Positions 33,758-42,314 of a stretch of DNA of 64,000 nucleotides are shown here, in pieces. The stretch spans positions 1-64,000 of the forward strand of contig NZ_LGTQ01000011.1 of the NCBI RefSeq assembly GCF_001306455.1, read 5' to 3'. Origin of the DNA: Jiulongibacter sediminis. Lineage in GTDB: Bacteria > Bacteroidota > Bacteroidia > Cytophagales > Spirosomataceae. Each line of letters starts with the position of its first letter. Position 1 is the stretch's first letter. The translations under genes were made by a program, and so were the position numbers. Below the pieces are notes generated by a model. The model was not told the DNA's origin and did not search any database. It was given only the letters and a program-made list of their open reading frames with translations.

Positions 33758-35551
33758 GGGAATATTAATCTCCAGCTCAAAATTTTTATCTTTTTCAATT
33801 CTTACATCGCCGCCATAATGGTTCACTTTGGTTCTGATATTTCTCAGGCCCTGCCCCTCTTTCAATGGTTTTTCATTCAAGAGCCCATCATTTTTAAATC
33901 GAATAAAAATATGGCTATCAATTATTTCCATCAAAAAAGAAACCTTCGAGGGCCGGGAGTGCTTCTGCATATTGGTGCAGAGTTCCATCACAAATTGGTA
34001 AACATGATACTGCAGAGACTTATTGATTTTACCCACCTTTTCATCAATTTCAATCTCAAAAACGGCATTAGACTGCCCGGCTATGCTGGCAAAAAGTTGC
34101 TCGGTGGCTGCTTTCAATCCTTTATCCAGAAACTCAAGTGGCCGTAATTCATGGGCCATACTTCTGACATCTTCATAGAGCTTCTCCAGCTCCGCAACCA
34201 GCGGTGTATAAATGCTATTTTCCATTTTGCCTTCGCTGGCTTCTACACGCCATTTAAGTGCCGAAAGTTTGGTGGCGATACTATCGTGAAGTTTATCAGA
34301 CACTCTTCGGCGTTCCAGCTGTTTACCTTCATAAAGAGCCTCTTCCACCTCACAATTTCGCTGGCTCAACTGATCATTTAGCTCTGCAATCTTTTTCTTA
34401 GTTCTGGCCTGAAAAAATAACAACAAAATCCCTCCCAAAATGGCCACAACCAAAGCCATAAGCCCGTATTTCAGGTTTTTATTCTGTAAGTCGCTAATGG
34501 CCAGTTGCTGCTTCTCAAACTCATATTTCTTATTGAGCTCGGCATATTTCTCATTTACTTCCTGACGTTTAAGACTGTCCTCCAGAATTTGATAATACTC
34601 TAATGTTGACAATGCATTTCTGATGTCACCACTTTGTTTGTAGGTGTGATAAAGCTCGTAATAAGCCCGATTAACGAACTCAAGATATTGCTGTGAATCA
34701 GCTGCTGCAATGGCCAGTTTTCGGTATTCGATGGCTTTCGGGTAATTGCCGTTTTCTATCTCAGCATTTGCATAATCAGTGTAAATATTGAAAAGCACAA
34801 AATAGTTAGGGATCAGCTTTGCCTCAAGCAAGGCTCTGGCTCTATACTCCTCGGCTTTTGCCTTATTATTAAGCAATTCATACACCGCTGCCTGACCCTG
34901 CAAATTATTAGGGATTTGGTTCTTGATTAAGCTGTTTGGCAAAAGCTCTTCAACCCGCTTGTAATAAGCGAGTGCTTTTTCATAATCTTCCTTGCCTTTG
35001 GCATGAAAAAGAGTGTTATCGCCATAAAAATCGATGATCCAGATGGCATGGGAGGTATTTTCTAATTGCAAAGCAAAGGGTTCAGCCTCTTTGAAGAGTC
35101 GCAAACATTCCTCTTCATTCCCGTTATTGAGCATCACAAAACCGAGCAAAATTTTGGTATAAACAACATGTTCAGGAGCAGAGTTATGCTCTTTCATGAT
35201 TTTGAGAGCCCCATGATAACTCTCAACGGCCTTCTCGTACTGACCCAGCTTATCATACTTTTTGCCTACTGCTCTTAAGTAGAGGGCCTCGCCAATGGGC
35301 CAACTACTTTTTTTCCAGGCTCGGTTAAACCGTTCAAGCCGCTCATCTGCCAGAGGGTCATTACCAAAAATACTCTTTTCGCACAGATCATTATAATAGT
35401 ACATGAGTGTGGTGTCACGTGCCAGAGTCTGTGGCTGAGTTTCCAGGTATTCGATGGCCCGGGCAAGGCTGTCCCTGCTTAATCCGGTTTCAGATTTAGC
35501 GGTTGTTCGTACCACAACCATTAACAATATGACTGATACAAGCTTTTTCAG
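33749..35551 (-). CDS. TPR-sensor histidine kinase (HisKA_3 type)
   Basis: About 592-600 residues. TPRs fill the first 330 residues (for example YDKLGQYEKAVESYHGALKI). A membrane helix follows (YGLMALVVAILGGILLLFF), then the dimerisation helix ERRRVSDKLHDSIATKLSAL with the phospho-acceptor His, and an ATPase domain with EGQGLRNI. The start is uncertain. From the TTG at 35527 the leader is too short for export. The in-frame CTG at 35551 adds KKLVSVIL and completes a normal signal peptide ending near RTTAKS, so I chose it. It pairs with the regulator at 33122, encoded convergently with a nine-base overlap. Confidence 0.84.
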   Translation of the reverse strand: MKKLVSVILLMVVVRTTAKSETGLSRDSLARAIEYLETQPQTLARDTTLMYYYNDLCEKSIFGNDPLADERLERFNRAWKKSSWPIGEALYLRAVGKKYDKLGQYEKAVESYHGALKIMKEHNSAPEHVVYTKILLGFVMLNNGNEEECLRLFKEAEPFALQLENTSHAIWIIDFYGDNTLFHAKGKEDYEKALAYYKRVEELLPNSLIKNQIPNNLQGQAAVYELLNNKAKAEEYRARALLEAKLIPNYFVLFNIYTDYANAEIENGNYPKAIEYRKLAIAAADSQQYLEFVNRAYYELYHTYKQSGDIRNALSTLEYYQILEDSLKRQEVNEKYAELNKKYEFEKQQLAISDLQNKNLKYGLMALVVAILGGILLLFFQARTKKKIAELNDQLSQRNCEVEEALYEGKQLERRRVSDKLHDSIATKLSALKWRVEASEGKMENSIYTPLVAELEKLYEDVRSMAHELRPLEFLDKGLKAATEQLFASIAGQSNAVFEIEIDEKVGKINKSLQYHVYQFVMELCTNMQKHSRPSKVSFLMEIIDSHIFIRFKNDGLLNEKPLKEGQGLRNIRTKVNHYGGDVRIEKDKNFELEINIPLV

Positions 35552-35657
35552 AAGCAGCTAGCAAAAGATGAAAATACAGTAATTCCTGGCCCATTTCAAA
35601 GCGAATGTAGTATTCCGAAATCGTGTATAGGCCAAATTCAATGTTTCCATGTATCTC

Positions 35658-35682
35658 TTTTCAATGGAAACCGGTATTTCTC
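35658..35682 (+). promoter_or_regulatory. 25-bp element shared by two promoters, copy upstream of the LytTR gene
   Basis: The core TTTTCAATGGAAACCGGTA matches 33009-33033 on the other strand at 23 of 25 positions. Within this copy the arms GTTTCCAT (35643) and ATGGAAAC (35664) form an inverted repeat, and TTCAATG also occurs 23 bases earlier. It ends 48 bases before the LytTR start codon. Confidence 0.6.
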
Positions 35683-35730
35683 AGAGTGGTACTATTCTTG
35701 AACTTTGATTTACTAAAAAATAGTAATCCC

Positions 35731-36063
35731 ATGAAAACAGAAATACATATTGGCGGCCGAATCACACTGCCTGAAGAAGAGATTATTCTGCTGGAGGGCC
35801 ACATTAACTATACCAACGTTTACACCAAATCAGGAGACATTCACATAGTGGCCACCACCTTGAAGTTATTGGAGAACAGAGTCTCTGATCGTTTCTACAG
35901 AAGCCACAAAAAATATATCGTAAACCTTAAGGAAATTGAGGAATATGGCCAGACCAATATTCGCCTGAAAAATCAAAAACAAGCTCTCATTTCTCGCCGC
36001 AGAAGGCAAGGCTTGGTGATGGAGCTCAATAAAATAGAGCTTAAAAAGGCCGGAATAATCTAA
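35731..36063 (+). CDS. Orphan LytTR-domain DNA-binding protein
   Basis: 110 residues from the ATG at 35731 (MKTEIHIGGRITLPEEEIIL). Core blocks are HINYTNVYT, HIVATTLKLLENRV, FYRSHKKYIVNL and the basic end ALISRRRRQGL. No receiver. Earlier in-frame starts at 35623 and after would run through the conserved 25-bp promoter element. A serine hydrolase gene begins 24 bases downstream, so the two are probably one transcript, perhaps continuing to the giant secreted proteins. Confidence 0.85.
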   Translation: MKTEIHIGGRITLPEEEIILLEGHINYTNVYTKSGDIHIVATTLKLLENRVSDRFYRSHKKYIVNLKEIEEYGQTNIRLKNQKQALISRRRRQGLVMELNKIELKKAGII

Positions 36064-36086
36064 AAACCTTTTTCATTGAATTCGAT

Positions 36087-37280
36087 ATGTACAAGTCATA
36101 CTCTTTTGTAAAACCAGCCCTACTCTCTTTACTTTTTACGGTATTCTTCGCCTGCGAAAAGAGTTCTCCTGATGCTCAGAACCCCATACCCAAAGAACCT
36201 GAAACTCAGGAAGACATTGCAGAGATTGATAACCTGGTAACCGGATTGATGACTAAATACAATATTCCGGGAGCATCATTGGCCATCGCCAAAAACGAAA
36301 AACTGGTTTATTTGAAAGGTCTGGGTGTAGCAAATACTTCGACGAACGAACCTATGACTTCTGATCATCTTTTGAGAATCGCTTCCACCAGTAAAGCATA
36401 CACTGGTCTGGCAATCATGAAATTGCAGGAGCAAGGCCTGCTAAATATTAATGATAAAGTTTTTGGCTCCGGTGCATTGCTTGGCAATAAATACGGAACT
36501 AAGACCTATACAGAGCACATAAAAAACATAACCGTTGGCCAGCTTTTACACAATACCAGCGGGGCATTTGTAAACGCCAATGGCTATGATCTCATCAACA
36601 CCAATGACAACCTCAGCGATAACGAATACATGAACTGGCTCATGGATAATTCATTTACTACCACCGCACCCGGTGAAGCCTATTATTATAATAATGTTAA
36701 CTTTTTTGTCGCCTGTATGGTGGTTGAAGAGCTGTCAGGTATGTCTTTCATAGACTTTGTCAAAAAAGAAATTCTTGCCCCAATTGGTGACTCCGAAACT
36801 ACGATTGCCATGAATTCGGGTAATCACCCTAAAGAGGTCACCTACTATGGTCAGGGCAATCTGGTCAATAACGTTTACAACTTCAATATTGAACGATACA
36901 AAGGTGCCGGTGCCATGGTTAGCAATGCCCGATCGCTCCTGAAGTTTGCACTGGCTCTTGATGCGAAGGGTGGTCGTGAGGACCTTCTTTCATCAAACCT
37001 TCTGGCAACTTTCAGGCAGGTTACGCCACTCCAGCCAAACTGGGCACATGGAGTTGGTATTTGGGGAAACCGAACATATATGTATGGCTCGCTACCCGGT
37101 ACGCGTTCCGGCTGGATGATTGAGCCTTCAACTGGCCTTTCTGCAGCAATAATTTTCAATAGTAATATTGACTACACTAACGCCTCTCTTAATCAGGAGT
37201 TCGCCTTTGCGGTGCAGGATGTGCTCGTTGATCTGATCACTAAAAACAGAGCTTACAAAGACATTGATCAGTTTAAGTAA
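36087..37280 (+). CDS. Serine hydrolase of the class C beta-lactamase/PBP4* family, lipoprotein
   Basis: 397 residues with a lipoprotein signal (FFAC, Cys23). The active-site motifs are SxxK at Ser100-Lys103 (RIASTSKAYTG) and YxN at about Tyr201-Asn203 (AYYYNNVNF). The third motif is probably in the HGVGIWG region, as in esterase-like members. These enzymes act as D-amino-acid peptidases, esterases or lactamases; the activity cannot be decided from sequence. It should face the periplasm or cell surface. It lies between a LytTR gene and two giant secreted proteins. Confidence 0.86.
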   Translation: MYKSYSFVKPALLSLLFTVFFACEKSSPDAQNPIPKEPETQEDIAEIDNLVTGLMTKYNIPGASLAIAKNEKLVYLKGLGVANTSTNEPMTSDHLLRIASTSKAYTGLAIMKLQEQGLLNINDKVFGSGALLGNKYGTKTYTEHIKNITVGQLLHNTSGAFVNANGYDLINTNDNLSDNEYMNWLMDNSFTTTAPGEAYYYNNVNFFVACMVVEELSGMSFIDFVKKEILAPIGDSETTIAMNSGNHPKEVTYYGQGNLVNNVYNFNIERYKGAGAMVSNARSLLKFALALDAKGGREDLLSSNLLATFRQVTPLQPNWAHGVGIWGNRTYMYGSLPGTRSGWMIEPSTGLSAAIIFNSNIDYTNASLNQEFAFAVQDVLVDLITKNRAYKDIDQFK

Positions 37281-37388
37281 TCAGCAAAACTACCACTGAC
37301 ACAGTTTATTACACCATCTGCTCAAAAGTCCGGTTTCGTACTCTTCCAAACATTAGTTTAGTCATTGACTAATACACATGCCTGGCTA

Positions 37389-40286
37389 ATGAGACTAACT
37401 ATTCTGACCGCTTTACTTTTCATTTGTAAACTACTTTCCGCACAAACCATCATCTGGGATGGTGGTGGAGATGGAAGCACCTGGGAAGATCCGCTAAATT
37501 GGGACACCGATGCCATTCCCTGTACGACATGCGACGTCATCATTCGCGGGGCAGATGTCTCTATAAGCTCAAATCAAAGCATCAAAAGCCTGAGCATCAG
37601 GAAAGACTTGTCTAATATAACGCCCTCCCATTTAACACAATCCGGTGGTTTTACATTAGTAATCAGTAGTGCCGTTACAGTGGGTTTTCAAATTCACCCG
37701 GACTGTGAGGCACTCATGAATGGAATTACCAACATTACGGGCTGTAACACCGGAATTTATCTGGACGGCTTACTCAACATTGCAGGCACAGGAACCATTA
37801 CCGAGAGTGGAAGTACGTTTAGAGCCATTACAAATAGTGGAGAAATTCAGGTAAACGGAATCCTAACAGTCAACAAAAACATTGAGAATTATGATAGAAT
37901 CTATATTTACGGAACCTTGAATGCCGTAGGTATACCGAGCTTTAGAAATTACTTTGACGGCTTTTCTGATGGACTTATTCAAGTTTTTTCCACGGGTAAC
38001 CTTTTCATTCAAAATCCGCCGGGTACTGGATTATATAATGCCAGAACCCTTGTCAATCAGGGACAAATAACGATTACCAATTCCACCGGTGGCCATGCGA
38101 TTGATAATCAAAATATCGGAGGAACGGCCGTTCTTCAAAACTTTGGGACAATTGACGTTACGAATTCGGCATCTGGATTGTATCACGGAACAGCAAACTT
38201 TACCAACGAAACCACGGGAGTCATTAATGTAACAAACGGGAGTAAAGGAATAGAATGCCCGAATTTGATAAATAAAGGTGAAATAAATATCTCAGGATTA
38301 ACCGGAGATTCTTTCTTAGGAGGTCTCACGAATTCCGGTTTTTTCCATATTGATCAGTCAACCAATGGGATGAGCCTTACCCAACCATTGATAAATCAAG
38401 CTTCCGGAACTATTAAATGCAGCAATCTAACCAACGGAGGAATCTCTGTTTTTTACCATAAGCTATTAAACGAAGGCTTGATAGACTTAGATACCCTTGG
38501 TAATGAAGGTATTGTATTGTACGAATTGGTAGACTCTCTCATCAATAAGGGCCAGATTTTGATCAATAAGACCGTAGGCAATGGTTTGAGAACCTGGGGA
38601 AACACAATTCATACACCGGTACATAATTACTCCGGAGCCGAAATAAAAGTTACAAATGCCACCGGTGCCGGGATGGGATTTGATGGTACCATGAAAAACG
38701 AAGGGTTGCTGGAAGTTCAAAATGTTGGAGGAGGAGGAATGGGTTTCTCCAAAGCAGTGATAAACTCCGATACTATAAAAATAATTAACGGGAGTCAATA
38801 TGGCCTTTCTCTATCCTACTTTGGCACCAGTAACTCGTTCACAAATACCGCTTCAGGCTTTGTTCAATTACACTCGCTGTCAGATGGTCTTTCTGTAGGC
38901 GACGGGATTTTTATCAATCATGGAAATATTGATATTCAAGAACTTAGCGTTTACGGAGTAGTAACAAACTCTGATAATTTTCAAAATTTTGGCACAATAG
39001 CCATTGATGATGCCGGGGAATATGGCATTAGCCAGGGTGGTATTCTAACCAATAAAAGTGGCGGCGAAATCAATATTATTAACTCCGACAAAGGCATCCT
39101 CAACCAAAAGAGGATTTTCAATGAAGGTTTGATCTACATAAATCAGATCAATGACATAGGATTTGATAATAATGGTCAGAGTGATACCTTGAAAAACCTG
39201 GGCACAATCCGTATAGTTGGCACTGGTGGGGCCGGTCTACGATATGATCCTTTTGGAGTGATTGACCTCTTCATCAATGAATCTAGCGGACTGATTGATG
39301 TCTCACAATGCTCGGCTACAGGGATAATATTGGATGGAAATACTCATGAAAACTACGGGCAAATTCTCATTGACCGGTGTTCAATAGGTCTGGACGATAA
39401 AACGTTTAATCCCGGGTCAGGCACCAGAAAGTTCTCAAACTTCGGATCTGTCGAAATTTCCAATTCCACCCTGGAAGGTTTCAAAACCGTAAGGGAGTTT
39501 TATAATAAACCGGGGGGGCGATTAAAGATTTTGTCCTCCGGAAGCGATGCCATCGTAACCAAAGGCTTGACCAATGAAGAATGTGCCTGGATCATAACTG
39601 ATGGTTCCATTTACACTCCGGTATCTATTAAAAATGACGTGAATGACGGCTTCATCATTCAAGATACCCAAGACACCAACAGAATTTATAACGCCTTTGA
39701 AAATAATGGCGTTTTTGTCGATTACAATCGCTTTTTCCCTGAAATCGGCTTCAATGCATTTGTGAATAACGGACACTTGATTCAGCCACCTGCCGGTTTT
39801 CTTTCACCCGGCAAAAGGGAATTTTATGTAGTCAATAAAGGTAGCTCAGCGGTATACACCCTTGGTAATATATGGGCCAATAAAAACCATACTCTTATCG
39901 CGGCTAATGCGAATATAAGTGATGGAAGTTTGTTACCAACAGTAGATGCTCCGGTGGCAGATTCACTTTTCTTTTCCTTTTCTGCGGCGGGTTGTACTAA
40001 GGATGTTCCGGTAAATATCAATAATTCACCAAACTGTGGTGGAATCTATAAAAACCTACTCTACACAGGCTCTGCAGACAGTGACTGGAATAACCGAATG
40101 AATTATTCGCCTAAATTATTGCCTGGCCCATGCAGTGATGTGGTTTCAAACCCCTTTCTTAATCTGACTGTTCCCACCGGTACAAAAGCCCGGGCACATA
40201 CTCTTCAGTTTACTCCATATTCATATCCATCCGCTCACTTTCTGGCCGAACCGGGAAGTGTCTTTGAGTTGGATGCTACAAATTGA
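37389..40286 (+). CDS. Giant secreted repeat protein, copy 1 of 2
   Basis: 965 residues from the ATG at 37389, giving a signal peptide that ends LLSAQ; an upstream TTG gives a worse leader. An opening module reads IIWDGGGDGSTWEDPLNW, then AIPCTTCDVII. The body (about 100-840) repeats units of 20-25 residues such as FTNETTGVINVTNGSKGI, NKGEINIS and NEGLIYIN; the regular N-x-G-x-I/L spacing suggests a long right-handed beta-helix or solenoid. A second, partly degenerate copy of the opening module lies near the C-terminus (DSDWNNRMNYSPKLLPGPC). Likely a surface fibre or adhesin. Its paralogue starts six bases after its stop. Confidence 0.68.
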   Translation: MRLTILTALLFICKLLSAQTIIWDGGGDGSTWEDPLNWDTDAIPCTTCDVIIRGADVSISSNQSIKSLSIRKDLSNITPSHLTQSGGFTLVISSAVTVGFQIHPDCEALMNGITNITGCNTGIYLDGLLNIAGTGTITESGSTFRAITNSGEIQVNGILTVNKNIENYDRIYIYGTLNAVGIPSFRNYFDGFSDGLIQVFSTGNLFIQNPPGTGLYNARTLVNQGQITITNSTGGHAIDNQNIGGTAVLQNFGTIDVTNSASGLYHGTANFTNETTGVINVTNGSKGIECPNLINKGEINISGLTGDSFLGGLTNSGFFHIDQSTNGMSLTQPLINQASGTIKCSNLTNGGISVFYHKLLNEGLIDLDTLGNEGIVLYELVDSLINKGQILINKTVGNGLRTWGNTIHTPVHNYSGAEIKVTNATGAGMGFDGTMKNEGLLEVQNVGGGGMGFSKAVINSDTIKIINGSQYGLSLSYFGTSNSFTNTASGFVQLHSLSDGLSVGDGIFINHGNIDIQELSVYGVVTNSDNFQNFGTIAIDDAGEYGISQGGILTNKSGGEINIINSDKGILNQKRIFNEGLIYINQINDIGFDNNGQSDTLKNLGTIRIVGTGGAGLRYDPFGVIDLFINESSGLIDVSQCSATGIILDGNTHENYGQILIDRCSIGLDDKTFNPGSGTRKFSNFGSVEISNSTLEGFKTVREFYNKPGGRLKILSSGSDAIVTKGLTNEECAWIITDGSIYTPVSIKNDVNDGFIIQDTQDTNRIYNAFENNGVFVDYNRFFPEIGFNAFVNNGHLIQPPAGFLSPGKREFYVVNKGSSAVYTLGNIWANKNHTLIAANANISDGSLLPTVDAPVADSLFFSFSAAGCTKDVPVNINNSPNCGGIYKNLLYTGSADSDWNNRMNYSPKLLPGPCSDVVSNPFLNLTVPTGTKARAHTLQFTPYSYPSAHFLAEPGSVFELDATN

Positions 40287-40292
40287 TTTGTT

Positions 40293-42269
40293 ATGAAAAC
40301 ATTAAGAATTTTACTCATACTGCTAATTACTCTTTCAGACCTTAAGGCCCAAACTATTAGTTGGGTAGGTGATATACCAGGAGATGGCATTTCTTGGAAT
40401 GATCCCTGGAACTGGTCGGCATTCAGAGTGCCCAATGCAAATGACATTGTTGGAATTAACGGGGATAGTGTAGTAGTCAATACTGATGTTACAATTAAGC
40501 AGTTGATAGTAGGTGCAGGTGGTATTTTATATCAGGTATCTCCAAACAATAACATCGAATTTATTGTGCAGCAATCCTCGGGGCAAGGTGTGGAGCTTGA
40601 AAACGATGGTAAACTCTATGTCAATGGCGAATTTCAAATTATTAACTCTGCTAATAATGGACTTTACCTCGACGCTCTCTCCACCTTCATTGGAATGCCT
40701 AATGGATTACTAACGATAGATGATTGCAATCAGGACGGAATAAAAAGCATTAGCGGGGCCGTTTTTAGCAATAATGGAGCGACTATCATTATTCAGAATC
40801 ATAGTGGCGATGGAATAGACCTCACTTCTTTTAATAACGCTGGAAAAATTCAGGTAATAAGCGGTGGAGTTTCCGGAGCTGTTATTTCAGGAAGTACAGG
40901 AGAAAATAGCGGTATTTTTCAGGTAGACGGCGGACTAACCATTCAAACCAGTAGCCTTTTCACAAATACTGCAAGTGGCGAGATAAAATGTACAGAAGAC
41001 GGGATGGCTCTAAGCTCAAACTTCGATAATTACGGAGACCTGGTTTTAGAAAATTCCACGGGTAATAACCTCTTTTTCAGCTCCAGTGGTAAGGTTTTTA
41101 ATAATTATGATAACGTCATCTTTAGAAATACAAGCTCCGACAACGTCTTTTTGGGTACAGCTGCTACCATATATAATCACTCGGGTGCCTCTTTCAGGTA
41201 TTTACCAAATCTTTTGCCTCCTCTAAATCCAGATGTTTTTGGGCTTGTTATTCAAGATGCCGATACCCGGTTTATCAATGAAGGTCTGGCAAGTTTTGAT
41301 ATGAGGTCTAAAAGGGAAGGTGTGAAAGCATTCGGCCGCGGTATGATAATTAACTCTGGTGAATTCAATATCTCCAGGTATTACAAAAAAGGATTGATTT
41401 CAGATCCCTATGGTCTAAACGACACTCTGTTATACAATACCGGTGAGGGTCAGTTTTTTATTGATCAAGCCGTCGTTGCCGATGGAATTGCTCTGGAAAT
41501 GAGAACCCGGAATAGACTTTATAATGACCCCTGTGCTGATCTCGTTATTCAGGATTCGCTGTACATGAGCGGTATTGGTCTCGCAGTACAAAACGAAGGC
41601 TACATGGAAATCGAAAAATTTGAAATCACTTCTAATGTCTCTTTCAATAACGCCGGAGCTCTTTTTATTGCCGATACCAGCCTGGCAGATGGTGGCCCTG
41701 CCGGGTATCTTAATGACTTTACAAACACGGGATTGGTATACCACCCGCTAAGAGGCCCTTTGATATTGAACACTACCGTTACACCAGTGTTTCCATTATA
41801 TAATGCAGCCAACTTGAACAGACCCATTAACGCCATTTATTTTAAGGCTGACAATAACGGTTCATTGGCCAACTGTGGAATGTATTTTGAAGGAAGCAAC
41901 ACTTGGACTCCATGTCAATACGCCATTGATTCAGACACGGCTTATTTTGAATTTCAAAACCAAGGCTCTCCTTGTAATATCAGAATGCTGACACTCCCTT
42001 TTGTGACACCACCTGTCTGGGACTGCACTTCTGCCCCACCCGCCACAGTGGTTTTTACCGGAACAGTTTCTGAAGACTGGCACACAGCCGATAACTGGTC
42101 AAATAACCAAATTCCCAGACCCTGTGATTCAGTGATCATCCCACATGAAACCAAATGCACTATTTTTTCCGATATGACAGCCACGGCGAAAACAATTCTC
42201 CTCCAGGACAAGGCCGTCTTTGAAACCAATAATAACGTCGTCTTAACCGTTGACCCCAATTATCCTTAG
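40293..42269 (+). CDS. Giant secreted repeat protein, copy 2 of 2
   Basis: 658 residues with a signal peptide (1-19, DLKAQ). The opening module TISWVGDIPGDGISWNDPWNW with FRVPNANDIVGI matches copy 1. The solenoid body is shorter (about 90-440: FSNNGATIIIQNHSGDGI, FNNAGKIQVISGG). A clear closing module at about 585-640 reads VFTGTVSEDWHTADNW, then NNQIPRPCDSVIIP. So both proteins are bracketed by a DW..NW..P..D.V.I module. The last 30 residues (TAKTILLQDKAVFETNNN) are a candidate attachment or sorting segment (inference). Confidence 0.66.
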   Translation: MKTLRILLILLITLSDLKAQTISWVGDIPGDGISWNDPWNWSAFRVPNANDIVGINGDSVVVNTDVTIKQLIVGAGGILYQVSPNNNIEFIVQQSSGQGVELENDGKLYVNGEFQIINSANNGLYLDALSTFIGMPNGLLTIDDCNQDGIKSISGAVFSNNGATIIIQNHSGDGIDLTSFNNAGKIQVISGGVSGAVISGSTGENSGIFQVDGGLTIQTSSLFTNTASGEIKCTEDGMALSSNFDNYGDLVLENSTGNNLFFSSSGKVFNNYDNVIFRNTSSDNVFLGTAATIYNHSGASFRYLPNLLPPLNPDVFGLVIQDADTRFINEGLASFDMRSKREGVKAFGRGMIINSGEFNISRYYKKGLISDPYGLNDTLLYNTGEGQFFIDQAVVADGIALEMRTRNRLYNDPCADLVIQDSLYMSGIGLAVQNEGYMEIEKFEITSNVSFNNAGALFIADTSLADGGPAGYLNDFTNTGLVYHPLRGPLILNTTVTPVFPLYNAANLNRPINAIYFKADNNGSLANCGMYFEGSNTWTPCQYAIDSDTAYFEFQNQGSPCNIRMLTLPFVTPPVWDCTSAPPATVVFTGTVSEDWHTADNWSNNQIPRPCDSVIIPHETKCTIFSDMTATAKTILLQDKAVFETNNNVVLTVDPNYP

Positions 42270-42302
42270 TGAGTACTGAATAAATAACCGGCAATAAGGG
42301 CT

Positions 42303-42310
42303 TACCTTTG
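42303..42310 (+). promoter_or_regulatory. Bacteroidota -7 box TACCTTTG close to the helicase start
   Basis: TACCTTTG fits the Bacteroidota consensus TAnnTTTG exactly and ends only four bases before the helicase ATG at 42315. Transcription would start at or next to the start codon, giving a nearly leaderless mRNA. No clear -33 TTTG was seen. Confidence 0.5.
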
Positions 42311-42314
42311 CCCA

